64,000 nucleotides of DNA from Methanococcoides orientis (GTDB lineage: Archaea > Halobacteriota > Methanosarcinia > Methanosarcinales > Methanosarcinaceae), in the NCBI RefSeq assembly GCF_021184045.1, contig NZ_CP073710.1, positions 496,001 through 560,000 on the forward strand, in the 5' to 3' direction. This document shows, piece after piece, positions 63,156 to 64,000 of the stretch. Within the stretch, counting starts at the first letter, position 1; every line of letters starts with the position of its first letter. The position numbers were made by a program, and so were the translations under genes. Under the pieces are notes generated by a model. The model was not told the DNA's origin. It worked only from the letters and a program-made list of their open reading frames with translations, and did no database searches.

Positions 63156-63920
63156 TCAATGTTTATGGAACTCCTTCCTGAGGCGTTCAACATCAAATCC
63201 TTTCAGTATAGCATCTGCGATCTTTGGAACGTCTGCTGCTTCCTCACAGTAGAGGCCAAGATCGTACTGCGAAATGAAATCCTGTGTAACTGCTCCCCCT
63301 CCACATACAACAGGAACATTAATATCACTATCAAGAAGGCGGGAATTTACATCCTTAAATGCAGACATAGTAGTTGTCATAAGGGCGGTTCCGGTAAGCA
63401 TGATCGGTTTTTCCCTTTTCACAGCAGCTATTACCTCTTCTACAGGAACATCTTTTCCAAGATCAATGACCTCATAGCCTTTTGCCCTGAGAAGCACTGT
63501 TACGATCTTCTTGCCAATGTCATGTATGTCACCTTCTACAACATAGGAAACGATCTTGCCTCTATACTCATGCTCCTGTCCCGATTGCTCTTTGCAGAAC
63601 TCAATTCCTTCGATCATTGCCTGAGCTGAGATAATAACATCAGGAAGATAGAGCATATTGTCATCGTAAAGTTCGGATACAATTTCCATTCCTACCATGA
63701 GTGCATCGTTTATCAGGGATAAAGGATTTTTGCCTTTAGCTATCGCATTCTGAAGACTTTCAACAACTTCATCTTCATCTCCTTCAAAAACAGCTCTTGC
63801 AACTTCACGTATGGCTTCATCTTTTGGGAATAGATTCTCTGCAACTTCTTCAGGAGTCATTTCCTGTTCTACTTTAACATTATATCGCACCAATGTACGT
63901 TGAGGATTTATGTCGATCAC
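63156..63920 (-). CDS. mtaC: methanol corrinoid protein MtaC (copy 2)
   Basis: 254 residues, corrinoid ligand in EGDIHDIGKKIV, LTGTALMTTTMSAF and GGGAVTQDF. Begins (M)IDINPQRTLVRYNV. GTG at 63920 is preferred as start because GGAGGAG lies six bases upstream; TTG at 63923 is only three away. Isozyme partner of mtaB copy 2. Its promoter is in the last bases of the window or beyond. Confidence 0.95.
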   Translation of the reverse strand: MIDINPQRTLVRYNVKVEQEMTPEEVAENLFPKDEAIREVARAVFEGDEDEVVESLQNAIAKGKNPLSLINDALMVGMEIVSELYDDNMLYLPDVIISAQAMIEGIEFCKEQSGQEHEYRGKIVSYVVEGDIHDIGKKIVTVLLRAKGYEVIDLGKDVPVEEVIAAVKREKPIMLTGTALMTTTMSAFKDVNSRLLDSDINVPVVCGGGAVTQDFISQYDLGLYCEEAADVPKIADAILKGFDVERLRKEFHKH

Positions 63921-64000
63921 CAATTACTCCTCCATAAATATCACTGATCTATGGTCCAGCTTATAATAATTAACAGATATCAATTAATAAATAAGACTCT

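Noticed and set aside
1-64000. CRISPR array, rRNA operon, prophage or integrated plasmid
   Set aside because: No regularly spaced repeats, rRNA-like sequence, integrase or structural phage genes were seen; apart from an HTH-only transposase remnant the window looks chromosomal.

Overview
The window is from a methylotrophic methanogenic archaeon of the family Methanosarcinaceae. The AT-rich composition, cold-type regulators and gene set point to a Methanococcoides- or Methanolobus-like genus, but that genus call is inference. Diagnostic content includes two monomethylamine methyltransferase genes (mtmB) with an in-frame UAG at codon 202, the known pyrrolysine position. There are also two methanol methyltransferase operons (mtaCB), archaeal-type PheT, PurS/PurQ, AksA (coenzyme B pathway), Dph6, wHTH/DUF1724 methanogenesis regulators, and a tRNA with a bulge-helix-bulge intron.

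Layout. 1-26 kb is mostly housekeeping: a 5'-truncated RCK/TrkA protein plus a second one and a TauE-like exporter; intron-containing tRNA-Arg(UCG); a rhomboid-like protein; pheT; a two-gene type IV pilus-type motor (ATPase + FlaJ/TadC-like platform) followed by rnhB; purS-purQ; a CDP-alcohol phosphotransferase; a TPR protein; an asparagine-synthetase-like protein lacking the catalytic Cys next to dph6; a three-gene signalling cluster (REC-PAS-PAS-DUF835, CheF-like, KaiC-like); a NYN protein; aksA-nadK-suhB; gap; a CooT-like protein; a DUF89 protein.

26-43 kb is a methylamine island. Two copies of the cassette mtmC-mtmB(Pyl), 31/32-aa microprotein, APC permease, 87-aa and 75/81-aa membrane proteins flank a regulatory block of two paralogous wHTH/DUF1724 regulators, a Cache sensor kinase and a response regulator. 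The two mtmCB pairs are almost identical, while the two permease modules have diverged. The second cassette is followed by a superoxide-reductase-like protein with an extra Cys loop and another response regulator.

43-55 kb carries a stand-alone NrdD-tail-like zinc protein, a decayed stretch, ion transport genes (VIT, Usp, Ca2+/cation exchanger), a lipoprotein, an ACT/PFL pair, a shikimate-kinase-like protein, an MFS transporter, a CobW-type GTPase and amt-glnK. 55-64 kb, almost all on the minus strand, has a hydantoinase/oxoprolinase-family protein, a CDF transporter, a GPR1/FUN34/YaaH acetate-type transporter and two tandem, divergent mtaCB operons.

The genes fit together as C1 uptake and activation (permease, MtmB/MtmC, MtaB/MtaC) plus dedicated sensing. 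Amt-GlnK handles the ammonium released from methylamine or taken up. The least described parts are the microprotein plus two small membrane proteins that travel with the permease, and the Cys-rich superoxide-reductase-like protein behind them.
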